A DNA stretch of 64,000 nt from NCBI RefSeq assembly GCF_010907035.1, contig NZ_QUMK01000023.1:1-64000 (forward strand). The letters are read 5' to 3'. This stretch comes from Rhodopseudomonas sp. BR0M22 (GTDB lineage Bacteria > Pseudomonadota > Alphaproteobacteria > Rhizobiales > Xanthobacteraceae). Numbering within the stretch: the stretch's first letter is position 1; each line of letters opens with the position of its first letter. Of the stretch, positions 9,466 through 18,927 are shown piece by piece. The notes beneath the pieces were generated by a model. That model made no database searches and was not told the DNA's origin. It saw only the letters and a list, made by a program, of their open reading frames with translations. The position numbers and the translations under genes are program-made.

Positions 9466-9490
9466 AATCAATCGACAACGTCGATTGATT
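9466..9490. promoter_or_regulatory. 25-bp palindrome, candidate LysR operator
   Basis: Perfect 11-bp arms AATCAATCGAC and GTCGATTGATT around AAC, about 70 bp upstream of the yeiH-like start and in the only sizeable AT-richer gap nearby. LysR regulators bind such dyads and the YeiE-like regulator is encoded in this operon. TTGATCAA just upstream (9433-9440) is a further short dyad. Confidence 0.5.
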
Positions 9491-9679
9491 GTGCAGGAGG
9501 GCAGGATCTGCGGATGTTTGCGTCCCGGTGTCGTTCCGGCGGGGAACCGCAACGGCACACGGCCGTTGCCCAATCACTGCACCTGCGCGGGACCGGTTGG
9601 CAGCTCGTTGACCAAGGCGCGCGATCGGCAGCCGCGATTGCCGGTTCCGTGCTACACAGGGCAGCCGGAGGGATCGACC

Positions 9680-10507
9680 ATGACCGACCTGCAATCCGAC
9701 ACGCCTCGCGCGAAATGGCATTCCGGCCTCGGCGGCTTCCTGCTGCGCGACTGGCCGTATCTGCTGATGCTGCTGCTCGCAGTGGTGGGCGTCGCTTACA
9801 CCAGCTTCGTGCAAGACAGCCTCTATTGGGTGATCTTGACGCCGATGATCGGGCTGATCTGCATCGCTGCTGGCTGGCCCGAGACCGAGACCAGCGAGCA
9901 TCGGGTGCGCTTGGTGCTGACCCAGATCCTGCATTGGGGCGCCGTGCTGGTTGCGATGCAGCTCATGTCGCTGCAGGTGACGCGGCAGGTCAGCGGGCTG
10001 GCGAGCGCGCTCGGCGTGTTGACTTTGCTGGCGCTTGGCACCTTTACCGCCGGGCTGCATATGCGCACCTGGAAAGTCGCAGTGGTCGGCGTGATTCTCG
10101 GCCTCAGCGTGCCGGCGATCGCCTTCCTGCAGCAGTCTTCACTGCTGATCCTGCTGATCCTCGCGCTGATTGTCGCGATCCTCATTCCGTTCTTCTGGGC
10201 CAAACGCAGGATCGAGTCGTCATCGTCGCCGCTGTTCGAGCAGCCCTTCGCGCGTAGCCCCGAGCCTGCGCCTCCACCTGCGCCGGCCCCCGCTGCAGGC
10301 GTCGTCTCGCGGCCGGTGCCACAGCCGCCGCTGTATGAAGCCCCTGTGTCTGCACCGATGCCAATCCCGATGCCGCCGCCGGCAGTGACCCCTTCGGCCT
10401 CGGAACCGGCGTCGCCGCTGCCGGACAATCTGCCGCCGGCCGATCGCGAGGATCCGCCGCACGAGACGCCGCCGGACAATGTCCGCAACATCTCGGGCGC
10501 GCGCTAA
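9680..10507 (+). CDS. Conserved hypothetical membrane protein with proline-rich tail
   Basis: 275 residues from an ATG with GGAGG ten bases upstream; a longer in-frame extension lacks a ribosome site. Residues ~25-180 form about five or six membrane helices ([81 protein letters not shown]). The last ~85 residues are a soluble tail rich in Pro, Ala and Ser ([23 protein letters not shown]). No catalytic motif is recognisable. It precedes ppc by about 100 bp on the same strand, but a shared operon is not certain. Function unknown. Confidence 0.75.
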   Translation: MTDLQSDTPRAKWHSGLGGFLLRDWPYLLMLLLAVVGVAYTSFVQDSLYWVILTPMIGLICIAAGWPETETSEHRVRLVLTQILHWGAVLVAMQLMSLQVTRQVSGLASALGVLTLLALGTFTAGLHMRTWKVAVVGVILGLSVPAIAFLQQSSLLILLILALIVAILIPFFWAKRRIESSSSPLFEQPFARSPEPAPPPAPAPAAGVVSRPVPQPPLYEAPVSAPMPIPMPPPAVTPSASEPASPLPDNLPPADREDPPHETPPDNVRNISGAR

Positions 10508-10605
10508 CGAGCCGTCGGCGGCCGCACGCGCGGTCGCCGCCATTCTTAGCCTTGCGTGCAGTGCACAAAATACTTCAGGATGTGGCGGTGTCCTGGAGGG
10601 CTGCG

Positions 10606-13416
10606 ATGTCGTCACCCAATCCGTCCACCGGCGTCGAGCCGGTCTCCGAGCGCACAGACGACTCGGCCGCGAGCGAGGCCGAGATCCGGCTGCGCAACGA
10701 CATTCGGCTGCTTGGCCGGATCCTCGGCGACACCGTGCGCGAGCAGGAAGGCCAGGGGGTGTTCGATCTGGTCGAGAACATCCGCCAGACCTCGATCCGC
10801 TTTCATCGCGACGACGACAAGACCGCGCGCGGCGAGCTCGGCGCGATCCTCGACGGTATGTCGATCCAGGATACGATGCGGATCGTTCGTGCCTTCAGCT
10901 ATTTCTCGCACCTCGCCAATATCGCCGAGGATCAGAACAACATCCGTCAGATGCGCGCCGGCTCGACCGCGGGCTCCGCACCGCGAGCCGGCCTTTTGGC
11001 CAAGACGTTGGCGCACGCGCGGCAAGAGGGGATCGGCGCCGCGGAGCTGCGCAAGTTCTTTGCGACCGCTCTGGTCAGCCCGGTTTTGACCGCGCACCCG
11101 ACCGAAGTGCGCCGCAAGAGCACGATGGACCGCGAGATGCAGATCGCTTCGCTGCTCGATCAGCGCGACCGCGTTCAGCTCACCGCCGACGAATGGGCCG
11201 ACAATGAAGAGCGGCTGCGCCGCGCCGTCGAGACGCTGTGGAAGACCAACCTGCTGCGCCGGACCAAGCTGACGGTGCTGGATGAAGTCACCAACGGCCT
11301 GTCGTTCTACGACTACACCTTCCTGCGCGAAGTGCCGCGGCTGCACAGCGCGCTGGAGGACCGGCTCGCCGACGCGGCCAAGGCTGAAGGTGTCAACAGC
11401 GAGGGCGAACTCGCCAGTTTCCTGCGGATGGGAAGCTGGATCGGCGGCGACCGCGACGGCAATCCGTTCGTCACCGCCGAGGTGCTGCACGGCACCTTGA
11501 AGCTGCAGAGCAGCCGGGTGCTGGGCTATTATCTCGACGAGCTGCACGAGCTCGGCTCGGAATTGTCGCTGGCCTCGCATCTCGCCGGCATCACCGACAC
11601 CGTCAAGGCGCTGGCCGAGACCTCGCCCGACACCTCACCGCATCGCAAGTATGAGCCGTATCGGCTGGCGGTGTCCGGCATCTATGCGCGGCTCGCTGCC
11701 ACGGCACTCGAACTCGAGGTCGAGAACCTCCGCGCGCCCGTCGGCGAGGCGGAGCCTTATGCCAGTGCGCAGGACTTCAAGGCCGATCTCGACGCCATTC
11801 ACCTGTCGCTGACCACGCACAATTCGGGCGTGATCGCACGCGGCCGGCTGCGCCAGCTCCGCCGCTCGATCGACTGCTTCGGCTTCCATCTCGCCAGCCT
11901 CGACATGCGGCAGAACTCGGCGGTGCACGAGCGCACCATTGCCGAGCTGATGGATGCAGCACGGCCCGGCACCTCTTATGCGGTGCTCGAAGAGGAGGCG
12001 CGGATCGCGCTCTTGATCAGCGAGCTGCGCAGCACCCGGCCTCTGACCTCGATGTTCGTCAAATACAGCGACGAGACGGTTGGCGAGCTTGCAGTGTTCC
12101 GCGAGGCCGCGAAGGCGCACGCGACCTACGGGGCGGCGGCGATCCCGCAATGCATCATCTCGATGACCAAGGGCGTCTCGGATCTCTTGGAAGTCGCGGT
12201 GCTGCTCAAGGAGGTCGGGCTGATCGATCCGTCCGGGCGCAGCGCCATCAACGTGGTGCCGCTGTTCGAGACCATCGAGGACCTGCAGGCCTGCGCCAAG
12301 ATCATGGACCGGCTGTTGTCGATTCCGGAATATCGCCGGCTGGTCGACAGCCGCGGCTCGGTGCAGGAGGTGATGCTCGGCTACTCCGACAGCAACAAGG
12401 ACGGCGGCTTCGTCACTTCGGGCTGGGAGCTGTACAAGGCCGAGATCGGCCTGATCGAGATCTTCGAGCGCCATGGCGTGCGGTTGCGGCTGTTCCACGG
12501 TCGCGGCGGTTCGGTCGGCCGCGGCGGCGGACCGAGCTACGACGCGATCGTGGCGCAGCCGGGCGGCGCGGTGAACGGCCAGATCCGCATCACCGAGCAG
12601 GGCGAGATCATCACATCGAAATATTCCAACGTCGAAGTCGGCCGCAACAATCTCGAGATCCTCGCCGCCGCGACGCTGGAGGCGAGCCTGCTGCAGCCCA
12701 AGCGGGTGGCGCCGCATCGCGATTATCTCGACGCGATGGAGCAGCTCTCGGCCTTGGCCTTCAAGGCGTATCGCGGCCTGGTGTACGAGACCGACGGCTT
12801 CGTCGATTACTTCTGGGCCTCGACCGTGATAAACGAGATCTCGACGCTGAACATCGGCAGCCGCCCGGCGTCGCGGAAGAAGACACGCGCGATCGAAGAC
12901 CTGCGCGCAATCCCGTGGGTGTTCTCATGGGCGCAGTGCCGGCTGATGCTGCCGGGATGGTACGGCTTCGGCAGCGCGGTGTCGGCCTGGGTCACCGCGC
13001 ATCCCGAGAAGGGCGTCGCGTTCCTGCAGGCGATGTATCAGGAATGGCCGTTCTTCCGGACACTGCTGTCGAACATGGACATGGTGCTGTCGAAGAGCTC
13101 GATCGGTATTGCTTCGCGCTACGCCGAGCTGGTGGAGGATGTCGATGTTCGCGATCGCATCTTCGGCCGCATTCGCGCCGAATGGCATTCGTCGATCGAC
13201 TATCTGCTCGCGATCATGCAGCAGGACCATTTGCTGCAGAGCAATCCGTTGCTCGAACGCTCGATCCGTCACCGCTTCCCGTATCTCGATCCCTTGAACC
13301 ACGTCCAGGTCCAGCTGCTGCGCGAACACCGCACCCACGATCCGGACGAACAGGTGCTCCGCGGTGTGCAACTGACGATCAACGGGATCTCGGCGGGGCT
13401 GCGGAATAGCGGGTGA
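10606..13416 (+). CDS. ppc: Phosphoenolpyruvate carboxylase
   Basis: 936 residues from the ATG at 10606, with GGAGG eight bases upstream; this agrees with the length I recall for the R. palustris enzyme. It carboxylates phosphoenolpyruvate with bicarbonate to oxaloacetate, the anaplerotic feed to the TCA cycle. Both family signatures are present: [12 protein letters not shown] with catalytic His near residue 164, and [13 protein letters not shown] in the second half. The glycine loop [14 protein letters not shown] and the conserved C-terminal [13 protein letters not shown] are intact. The gene stands alone, with a membrane protein gene before it and an SMR exporter after it. Family enzymes are usually allosterically controlled by acetyl-CoA and aspartate. 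Confidence 0.98.
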   Translation: MSSPNPSTGVEPVSERTDDSAASEAEIRLRNDIRLLGRILGDTVREQEGQGVFDLVENIRQTSIRFHRDDDKTARGELGAILDGMSIQDTMRIVRAFSYFSHLANIAEDQNNIRQMRAGSTAGSAPRAGLLAKTLAHARQEGIGAAELRKFFATALVSPVLTAHPTEVRRKSTMDREMQIASLLDQRDRVQLTADEWADNEERLRRAVETLWKTNLLRRTKLTVLDEVTNGLSFYDYTFLREVPRLHSALEDRLADAAKAEGVNSEGELASFLRMGSWIGGDRDGNPFVTAEVLHGTLKLQSSRVLGYYLDELHELGSELSLASHLAGITDTVKALAETSPDTSPHRKYEPYRLAVSGIYARLAATALELEVENLRAPVGEAEPYASAQDFKADLDAIHLSLTTHNSGVIARGRLRQLRRSIDCFGFHLASLDMRQNSAVHERTIAELMDAARPGTSYAVLEEEARIALLISELRSTRPLTSMFVKYSDETVGELAVFREAAKAHATYGAAAIPQCIISMTKGVSDLLEVAVLLKEVGLIDPSGRSAINVVPLFETIEDLQACAKIMDRLLSIPEYRRLVDSRGSVQEVMLGYSDSNKDGGFVTSGWELYKAEIGLIEIFERHGVRLRLFHGRGGSVGRGGGPSYDAIVAQPGGAVNGQIRITEQGEIITSKYSNVEVGRNNLEILAAATLEASLLQPKRVAPHRDYLDAMEQLSALAFKAYRGLVYETDGFVDYFWASTVINEISTLNIGSRPASRKKTRAIEDLRAIPWVFSWAQCRLMLPGWYGFGSAVSAWVTAHPEKGVAFLQAMYQEWPFFRTLLSNMDMVLSKSSIGIASRYAELVEDVDVRDRIFGRIRAEWHSSIDYLLAIMQQDHLLQSNPLLERSIRHRFPYLDPLNHVQVQLLREHRTHDPDEQVLRGVQLTINGISAGLRNSG

Positions 13417-13534
13417 GGGCGGGGCTGCGGCTGGTATGGGGTGATGCTAATTCAGCCGGCGGAAAGGCGCGCCTGTTAGATTGGCGGCGATGCTGAAGCG
13501 GGCGAGCAGCCGCAGACACCGAGGATCCTCCCTA

Positions 13535-13864
13535 ATGAAATGGCTCTATCTTCTGATCGCGATCGTCGCCGAGGTCGTCGGCACGTCGGCGCTGAAGGCG
13601 TCGCAGGGGTTTACGGTACTGCTGCCGTCGGCGCTGGTTGTCGTCGGGTATGGCGCAGCGTTCTACTTTTTGTCGCTGACGTTGAGCAGCATCCCCGTCG
13701 GTATCGCCTATGCGCTGTGGTCCGGGATCGGGATCGTGCTGATCTCGGCGGTCGGGTGGCTGTGGTTCGGTCAGGCTTTGGACGTGGCGGCGATGATCGG
13801 TATCTCTTTCATCATCATCGGCGTCGGCATCATCAATTTTTTCTCGAACGTGTCGGCACATTAG
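13535..13864 (+). CDS. Small multidrug resistance (SMR) exporter, EmrE-type
   Basis: 109 residues, four membrane helices. The essential helix-1 glutamate is Glu13 in LLIAIVAEVVGTSALKAS, and the third helix has PVGIAYALWSGIGIVLI with the conserved Trp. This matches proton-coupled exporters of quaternary cations such as EmrE/QacE better than the guanidinium-exporting SugE/Gdx group. The ATG at 13535 is chosen over an upstream in-frame start because GAGGA precedes it at suitable distance and the family begins right at the first helix. It is a single gene, so the active form is presumably a dual-topology homodimer. Confidence 0.92.
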   Translation: MKWLYLLIAIVAEVVGTSALKASQGFTVLLPSALVVVGYGAAFYFLSLTLSSIPVGIAYALWSGIGIVLISAVGWLWFGQALDVAAMIGISFIIIGVGIINFFSNVSAH

Positions 13865-14270
13865 GACAGCCGGTGTCGGCTTCAGGTCGCTGAGGCGGGC
13901 GCGGATAATTTTGGCATTGCATCGGTGTCTCGGCATCACCTCCCGCGCGAATGCGTCGCGCGCCCTTGCATCCTGATACCGCCGTCGCTGTATCCCGCTA
14001 CTATTCGGTAGAAGGGTAGTTAGCCGCCCGCCGAGAATCGGAGCGCTGTTGCTTAGTTAGTAAGCAGGTTGCGGAGCGGGTCAAACTTTTGTCAGGATGG
14101 TGGCCGGCGTGGCGATGGCGCTAACTGGGCGGCGACCGTGCCCGGCCATTCGCTGGTGATCGTGGCGGCGGTTCGACCATACGAACTCGAGCGTTCGCTG
14201 TGCCATGCCGGCTCCGATTCGTTGATTGAATGCCCGGCGGCGGCGCGCGCGCAGCGGAGAAGGGCATCCG
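13865..14270. other. Intergenic spacer without recognisable gene
   Basis: This 406-bp gap between the SMR exporter and the OmpA-domain gene holds no convincing ORF and none of the GTCAT/ATGAC repeats. Small dyads are present (GCGCGAATGCGTCGCGC near 13945; GCTTAGTTAGTAAGC near 14051), so it probably holds the promoter of the downstream gene. I see nothing else. Confidence 0.5.
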
Positions 14271-15620
14271 ATGCTGTATCTCGTCACTCATTACTGGATC
14301 TGGCTGGTGGCGGCGTTCGTCGTCGGCGCGGTCACGCCGCTGCTCGCGGAGAAATTCGGCTGGGCGGCCGATCTCGAGAACTACTGGGTGAGCCGGGTCG
14401 GCGTGGTACTCGCGGTTGCGATGGTGCTGGTCGCCGCGCAGCTTGCCTCGGGTAAAGCCGAGCTGTTGCTGGAGGCCGGCGTCGGCCTGGTGATCGCTTA
14501 CTTCGTCGGCGGCCTCGCCGGCGGCGTGGCGCCGGGGTTGTTGCCGGTGCGGTTCGAGGGCTGGTGGGTCGGTCTGTTCGCCACCGGCCTGATCCTGGCG
14601 GTGTTCGGCATCACCACGCTGCCGAAGCTGGAGCCGGATCTGCGCGAGCGCGTCGCCGAAGTGGTGAAGGACGCCGGGGCCGATCCGCTGAACTTCGACG
14701 TCGCCGGGCGTGACGTGCTGCTGCCGGCCGACGTCGGCAGCGACAAGTTGCGTGCCGCGCTGAGCGAGCAGATCGCCAAGGTGCCGGGTGTGCGACGCGT
14801 CGCCGATGTCGACGAACTGAGCGGCACGGCGCTGGCCGCCAAGACGGTGGCGAAGCTGCAGGCGGATGCGGAAGCCAAGGCCAAGGCGGAGGCCGAGGCC
14901 GCCGCGAAGGCCGCGGCCGCAAAGGAAGCCGAGGCGAAAGCTCTCGCCGCGATGGACGCCGCGCAGAGACGTGCCGCCAAGGCCAAGGCGGATGCCGAAG
15001 CGAAGGAAGCCGCCGCGAAGGCCGCCGCGGAAGCCGCGGCCAAGGAGGCGGCTGCGAAGGAGGCTTTGGCGAAGGAAGTTGCGGCCAAGGAAGCTGAAGC
15101 CAAGGAAGCCGCTGCGAAGCAGCAGGCTGCCGCAGAGGACGCTGCAAAGAAAGCCGCGGCCGATGAGGCCGCCAAGCAGCCGGCTGCCAAGCCCGCCGCT
15201 GCGCCGACGGCCGGGATCAAGACGGCGAGTGCCACCGGCGAGCTGCCGGTTGTCACGGCGCAGGATTGTCAGGGGCGAGTGTCGTCGCTGGTCGCGGCCG
15301 AGAAGATCAACTTCGAGCGCCGCAGCGCGGTGATCGACAAGGCGTCGCAGCCGCTGCTGGACAAGCTGGCCGCGGCGATCAAGCAGTGCCCGGCGGTGAC
15401 CATCGAGGTCGCCGGTTATACCGATGGTGCTGGCAAGAAATCCGTCAACCTCGCGCTGTCGAAGCGCCGCGCCGAAGCGGTGGTGGCAAGCCTGACCAAG
15501 GCCGGGATCGGCTCGGTCAAGCTGGTGGCCGAGGGCTACGGTTCGGCCAAGCCGATCGCTGCCAACGCCACCGCCGAAGGCCGGGCGCAGAATCGGCGGA
15601 TCGAATTCGTGGTGAAGTAA
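14271..15620 (+). CDS. Inner-membrane protein with Ala/Lys/Glu stalk and C-terminal OmpA domain
   Basis: 449 residues from ATG 14271 (GGAGAAGG upstream). There is no cleavable signal; instead about four membrane helices occupy residues 4-120. A BON-like segment follows (~125-185: FDVAGRDVLLPADV, IAKVPGVRRVADVDEL). Then comes a ~135-residue stalk of Ala, Lys and Glu in AEAKAKAEAEAA-like units, and a C-terminal OmpA/MotB peptidoglycan-binding domain (~330-449) with INFERRSAVIDK, VAGYTDGAGKKSVNLALSKRRAEAV and GYGSAKPIAANATAEGRAQNRRIEF. The layout suggests a TolA-like spacer that spans the periplasm and ties the inner membrane to peptidoglycan. A strong terminator follows. Confidence 0.85.
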   Translation: MLYLVTHYWIWLVAAFVVGAVTPLLAEKFGWAADLENYWVSRVGVVLAVAMVLVAAQLASGKAELLLEAGVGLVIAYFVGGLAGGVAPGLLPVRFEGWWVGLFATGLILAVFGITTLPKLEPDLRERVAEVVKDAGADPLNFDVAGRDVLLPADVGSDKLRAALSEQIAKVPGVRRVADVDELSGTALAAKTVAKLQADAEAKAKAEAEAAAKAAAAKEAEAKALAAMDAAQRRAAKAKADAEAKEAAAKAAAEAAAKEAAAKEALAKEVAAKEAEAKEAAAKQQAAAEDAAKKAAADEAAKQPAAKPAAAPTAGIKTASATGELPVVTAQDCQGRVSSLVAAEKINFERRSAVIDKASQPLLDKLAAAIKQCPAVTIEVAGYTDGAGKKSVNLALSKRRAEAVVASLTKAGIGSVKLVAEGYGSAKPIAANATAEGRAQNRRIEFVVK

Positions 15621-15649
15621 CTCCCCCTCCAAGGTGCGTCACCCGACGG

Positions 15650-15679
15650 AAAAGCCCGCTGCGAGGCGGGCTTTTCTGC
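15650..15679 (+). terminator. Rho-independent terminator after the OmpA-domain gene
   Basis: AAAAGCCCGC and GCGGGCTTTT form a perfect 10-bp stem around TGCGAG, 30 bases after the stop codon. The T run on one arm and A run on the other suit a bidirectional terminator. Confidence 0.85.
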
Positions 15680-15712
15680 GCGTGTAAACTGCGGGGGCTG
15701 TTAGTTCTTCGA

Positions 15713-15829
15713 GTCATTCCGGGGCGCGAGCGCAGCTCGCGGGCCCGGAATCCCGAACTGGTAGCGACGGCCGGGTGCTCTACAGCTCCGGATTCCGGGT
15801 TCGCGCCTGGTGGCGCGCCCCGGAATGAC
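15713..15829. repeat. Dispersed palindromic repeat, family A
   Basis: Starts GTCATTCCGGGGCGCGAGC and ends GGCGCGCCCCGGAATGAC, with internal CCCGGAATCCCGA and CTCCGGATTCCGGGTT forming inner arms. The same pattern recurs at 16826, 20309, 21027, 23450, 29145 and 41930. Copies sit between genes and can fold into a long hairpin. Confidence 0.85.
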
Positions 15830-15871
15830 GTGCTGGTGTTTCACCGATCGTCGTCGTGGAGCTGACCGGGT

Positions 15872-16786
15872 TTACACCGGATCCCAGTTGAAGATGTCGG
15901 CGGAGCGGTCGAGCTTGTAGAACGAACCCTTCAGCGCCGGCATGCCGTGCTCGGCGAGGCTTTCGCAGGTCCAGCCGCCGTCGCGGTGCACCGAGCGGAT
16001 CGGGCGCGACTGGCCCATCAGGAAGATCTCGTTCATCCGGACGGCGAAGATCTGGCCGCTGACGTCCTTGGCGGCGTCGCCGAGCAGATACACCGACAGC
16101 GGCGCAATCTTCTCCGGGCCCATTTGCTGCATCCGTGCGACGCGGGCCTTCTCGGCCTCGGTCTCGGTCGGAATGGTGCCGATCAGGCGGCTCCAGGCGA
16201 ACGGCGACACGCAGTTGGAGCGGACGTTGAAGCGGCTCATGTCGAGCGCGATCGACTTCGACAGGCCGACGATGCCGAGCTTGGCGGCGGCGTAGTTGGC
16301 CTGGCCGAAATTACCGATCAGGCCCGAGGTCGAGGTGAAGTGCACGAACGAGCCGCTCTCCTGCTCGCGGAACAGCCGGGCAGCAGCGTGGCTGACGTAG
16401 AACGTGCCCATCAGGTGCACCTTGATGACCTGCTCGAACGCGTCGATGCTCATGCGGTGGAAGATCGCATCGCGCAAGATGCCGGCGTTGTTCACCACGC
16501 CGTCGAGCTTGCCGTAGGTGTCGACCGCCTGCTTGACGATCTTGCTGGCGGGGATCGCTTCGGCGACGCTTTCGAAGTTCGCGACCGCGGTGCCGCCTTC
16601 CTTCTTGATTTCCTCGACGACCTGCTCGGCCGGGGCGGCGTCGGTGCCCGAGCCGTCGGAGGCGACGCCCGGATCGTTGACGACCACCTTGGCGCCTTCG
16701 CGCGCCGCGAGCAGCGCGATCTCGCGGCCGATGCCGCGCCCCGCGCCGGTGACGATGATGACTTTGCCGTCCAGTGCCTTGGCCAT
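15872..16786 (-). CDS. SDR oxidoreductase, MFE2/hydroxyacyl-CoA dehydrogenase-like
   Basis: 304 residues. The NAD(P)-binding motif TGAGRGIGREIALL is at residues 13-26, NNAGILRDAIF around 100, and the catalytic Ser/Tyr/Lys set is in STSGLIGNFGQANYAAAKLGIVGL. The insert NDPGVASDGSGTDAAPAEQVVEEI and the VNNAGILRD spelling resemble the dehydrogenase domain of peroxisomal multifunctional enzyme 2, which oxidises 3-hydroxyacyl-CoA. The C-terminal ~55 residues (SVHRDGGWTCESLAEHGMPALKGSFYKL) are an extension beyond a minimal SDR. On the same strand, upstream, are an SCP2-type thiolase and a DUF35 protein, the next expected step of a side-chain beta-oxidation set, but a repeat-filled gap separates them. 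Confidence 0.87.
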   Translation of the reverse strand: MAKALDGKVIIVTGAGRGIGREIALLAAREGAKVVVNDPGVASDGSGTDAAPAEQVVEEIKKEGGTAVANFESVAEAIPASKIVKQAVDTYGKLDGVVNNAGILRDAIFHRMSIDAFEQVIKVHLMGTFYVSHAAARLFREQESGSFVHFTSTSGLIGNFGQANYAAAKLGIVGLSKSIALDMSRFNVRSNCVSPFAWSRLIGTIPTETEAEKARVARMQQMGPEKIAPLSVYLLGDAAKDVSGQIFAVRMNEIFLMGQSRPIRSVHRDGGWTCESLAEHGMPALKGSFYKLDRSADIFNWDPV

Positions 16787-16825
16787 GTGATGTCCTGTTT
16801 GTTTGTTGTTCGTTGCTATCCGACG

Positions 16826-17051
16826 GTCATTCCGGGGCGCGCGCAGCGCGAACCCGGAATCCCGAGGTGTTCTGCTAGCGAGATTCCGGGTTCGCTCACG
16901 TCGTGAGCGCCCCGGAATGACGCCTCGTTATTTTCGCTGCGTCATGCGCGGGCTTGACTCGCCTGCGGGGCCGAAGCCCCTTCGGCGCGGCGTAGGCCCG
17001 CGCATCCATCTTCTTCGAGAGATGGATTGCCGGGTCAAGCCCGGCAATGAC
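16826..17051. repeat. Two dispersed palindromic repeats in tandem
   Basis: A family A copy (16826-16921; starts GTCATTCCGGGGCGCG, ends GCGCCCCGGAATGAC) is followed by a related element (16941-17051) that starts GTCATGCGCGGGCTTGAC and ends GGTCAAGCCCGGCAATGAC. They fill the gap between the SDR start and the thiolase end, so the two genes may be separately expressed. Confidence 0.8.
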
Positions 17052-17076
17052 GTGGTGTGTTGCGGCTTGTGCCGAA

Positions 17077-18216
17077 CTACTTCTCGTTGGTGAAGATGAT
17101 CGTCCCCGACGCGGCGAACATGCCGCCGACGCCGTGGCAGACCGAGATCTTCGCGCCTTCCACCTGCGCGGGCGCGATGCCGCGCATTTGCCGGACGCTT
17201 TCCTGCAACGCGTACATGCCGTACATGCCCGAGTGCATGTAGGACAGGCCGCCGCCGTTGGTGTTGAGCGGCAGCTTGCCGCCGGGGCGGGTGTTGCCGT
17301 CGGCGATGAACTTTCCGGTTTCCTCATACGGCATGAAGCCGAGGTCGCCGAGGCCGAACAGCGGCAGGTGCGCGAACGCGTCGTAGATCATCAGATGATC
17401 GACGTCCTTGTGGCTGATGCCGGCCTCGCGGAACGCGGTCGGGCCCGCCACCTTGAAGGCGCGCGAGGAGTTGAAGGTCTCCATCTGGCTGACCATCGGG
17501 GTTTCCACGCTCTCGCCGGTGCCGAGCACATAGACCGGTTTGTGCGGGAAGTCCTTGGCACGATCGGCCGAGGTCATGATCAGCGCGCCGCCACCGTCGG
17601 TGACGAGGCAGCACTGCAGCAGCCGGAACGGATAGGCGATCATCCGCGAGTTGAGGACGTCCTCGACCGTGATCGGGTCCTTCATCATCGCGCGCGGGTT
17701 CTTCGCCGCCCATTCGCGCTGCGCCACCGCGACCGAGGCGATCTGCTCGTGGGTGATGCCGTAGGTCTTCATGAAGCGCAGCACCGGGATCGGGAACTGG
17801 CTCGGCGGCCCGTAGATGCCGTAGGGCGCTTCGAACTGGCCCTGCAGGCTGTCGGCCTGGAACGAGCGCGGCAGTTTGCCGATCATCGACTTGCCGCTCT
17901 CGGCGTGGGTGATCAGCACCGTCTTGCACAGCCCGGCCTCGATCGCCGCGGCGGCGTGGCGGACATGCAGCATGAACGAGCAGCCGCCGACCGAGGTGCC
18001 GTCGACCCAGGTCGGGGTGATGCCGAGATAGTGGGCGATCTGCTGCGGCGTCTCCACCGCGGTGGCGATGCCGTCGATGTCCGACAGCTTCAGCCCGGCG
18101 TCGGCGATCGCGTTGAGCGCGGCGTCGGCGTGGAGCTGGATCTGCGACATGTCGGGAATGACGCCGAGCTTGGTGGTTTCGGCGGCGCCGACGATAGCAA
18201 CCTGATTGCGACGCAT
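17077..18216 (-). CDS. SCP2-type thiolase / lipid-transfer protein homologue
   Basis: 379 residues from ATG 18216; the reading frame extends upstream but the DUF35 gene ends just five bases before this start. It is a thiolase-fold protein of the SCP-x/Ltp group: nucleophile position Cys79 in GTSVGGCSFMLHVRHAAAAI, the NTNGGGLSYMHSGM segment with the His of the family GHPxG motif, and ISVCHGVGGMFAASGT near the C-terminus. In this group, thiolases cleave 3-ketoacyl-CoA with CoA, while DUF35-paired homologues (Ltp2/ChsH2 in actinobacterial steroid degraders) are retro-aldolases. The adjacent DUF35 gene makes a two-subunit complex likely. Keeping Cys79 favours a true thiolase, but the substrate is unknown. 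Confidence 0.87.
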   Translation of the reverse strand: MRRNQVAIVGAAETTKLGVIPDMSQIQLHADAALNAIADAGLKLSDIDGIATAVETPQQIAHYLGITPTWVDGTSVGGCSFMLHVRHAAAAIEAGLCKTVLITHAESGKSMIGKLPRSFQADSLQGQFEAPYGIYGPPSQFPIPVLRFMKTYGITHEQIASVAVAQREWAAKNPRAMMKDPITVEDVLNSRMIAYPFRLLQCCLVTDGGGALIMTSADRAKDFPHKPVYVLGTGESVETPMVSQMETFNSSRAFKVAGPTAFREAGISHKDVDHLMIYDAFAHLPLFGLGDLGFMPYEETGKFIADGNTRPGGKLPLNTNGGGLSYMHSGMYGMYALQESVRQMRGIAPAQVEGAKISVCHGVGGMFAASGTIIFTNEK

Positions 18217-18221
18217 GGTGC

Positions 18222-18635
18222 TTACCCCTTCGCCGGACGGAATTGCGGAAGGGTGAGATTGTCGTCGATCTTCTGGAAGGTGACTTCCAGCTTCATGTCG
18301 AGTTCGAGCGCCTCCGGGGTCTGCGGACACTCCAGGATATTGCTCATCATCCGCGGGCCCTCTTCGAGCTCCACGACCGCGATGGCGTAGGGCTCGGTGA
18401 AGCCGGCCGCCAGCGGGCGGTGATTGATCACGTAGGAATACAGGGTGCCGTTGCCGGAGGCCTTGAACACGCTGACCTCGCGCGAGCCGCATTTCGGGCA
18501 GAAGGGGCGGGGCGGGAAGTACGCATGAGCGCAGGAATCGCAGCGCTGAAGCCGCAGTTCGCCTTGCTTGGCGCCGTCCCAGTAGTGCTGGGTTTCCGGA
18601 GTGATCTTGGGACGTGCGCGTGCGGGTTCAGCCAT
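18222..18635 (-). CDS. DUF35 zinc-ribbon/OB-fold protein, thiolase partner
   Basis: 137 residues. An N-terminal zinc ribbon (CDSCAHAYFPPRPFCPKC, two CxxC pairs at ~32-50) is followed by an OB-fold (~60-130: NGTLYSYVINHRPLAAGFTEPYAIAVVELEEGPRM, broken here only for description). Proteins of this family bind acyl-CoA and form complexes with SCP2-type thiolases or aldolases. It lies five bases upstream of the thiolase homologue on the same strand, which strongly suggests co-translation and a stoichiometric complex. The upstream 283-bp gap to the divergent amidase gene should hold the operon promoter. Confidence 0.9.
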   Translation of the reverse strand: MAEPARARPKITPETQHYWDGAKQGELRLQRCDSCAHAYFPPRPFCPKCGSREVSVFKASGNGTLYSYVINHRPLAAGFTEPYAIAVVELEEGPRMMSNILECPQTPEALELDMKLEVTFQKIDDNLTLPQFRPAKG

Positions 18636-18927
18636 GTCTTAGTTTTCTCCCTGAGCTGGCTCGTGGGCCCATCGGTTGTGGCGTCTTGATGCGATATCGC
18701 TCCGCCAGCGTCAACACGCGCAGGGCGCGGAGCCGTGTGCAGGAATTGTATTCCGCAAAGCGGACAATTGGGCGGCGCGAGCGATGCGCTGCACGCGGAG
18801 CCGGAGCCGCCTTCGCCGCGGATGGCAAACCATCACTTTCCGCGCTACTGAATAATCCGATGATCCTCATGTACGATCGAGGCGCGCCACAGCGCGCGGC
18901 CGGTCGGCTCCCAGCGGAATGAACACT

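Noticed and set aside
12150-13409. A 419-codon frame inside ppc
   Set aside because: A shifted frame of the PEP carboxylase gene; Arg-rich and without family motifs.
14860-15190. Possible repeat array or CRISPR-like structure
   Set aside because: The periodic pattern is Ala/Lys/Glu codons of a helical stalk. Units vary in length and there are no unique spacers.
17047-18390. A 447-codon plus-strand frame opposite the thiolase gene
   Set aside because: Antisense shadow of the thiolase and DUF35 genes, with typical His/Arg-rich shadow composition.
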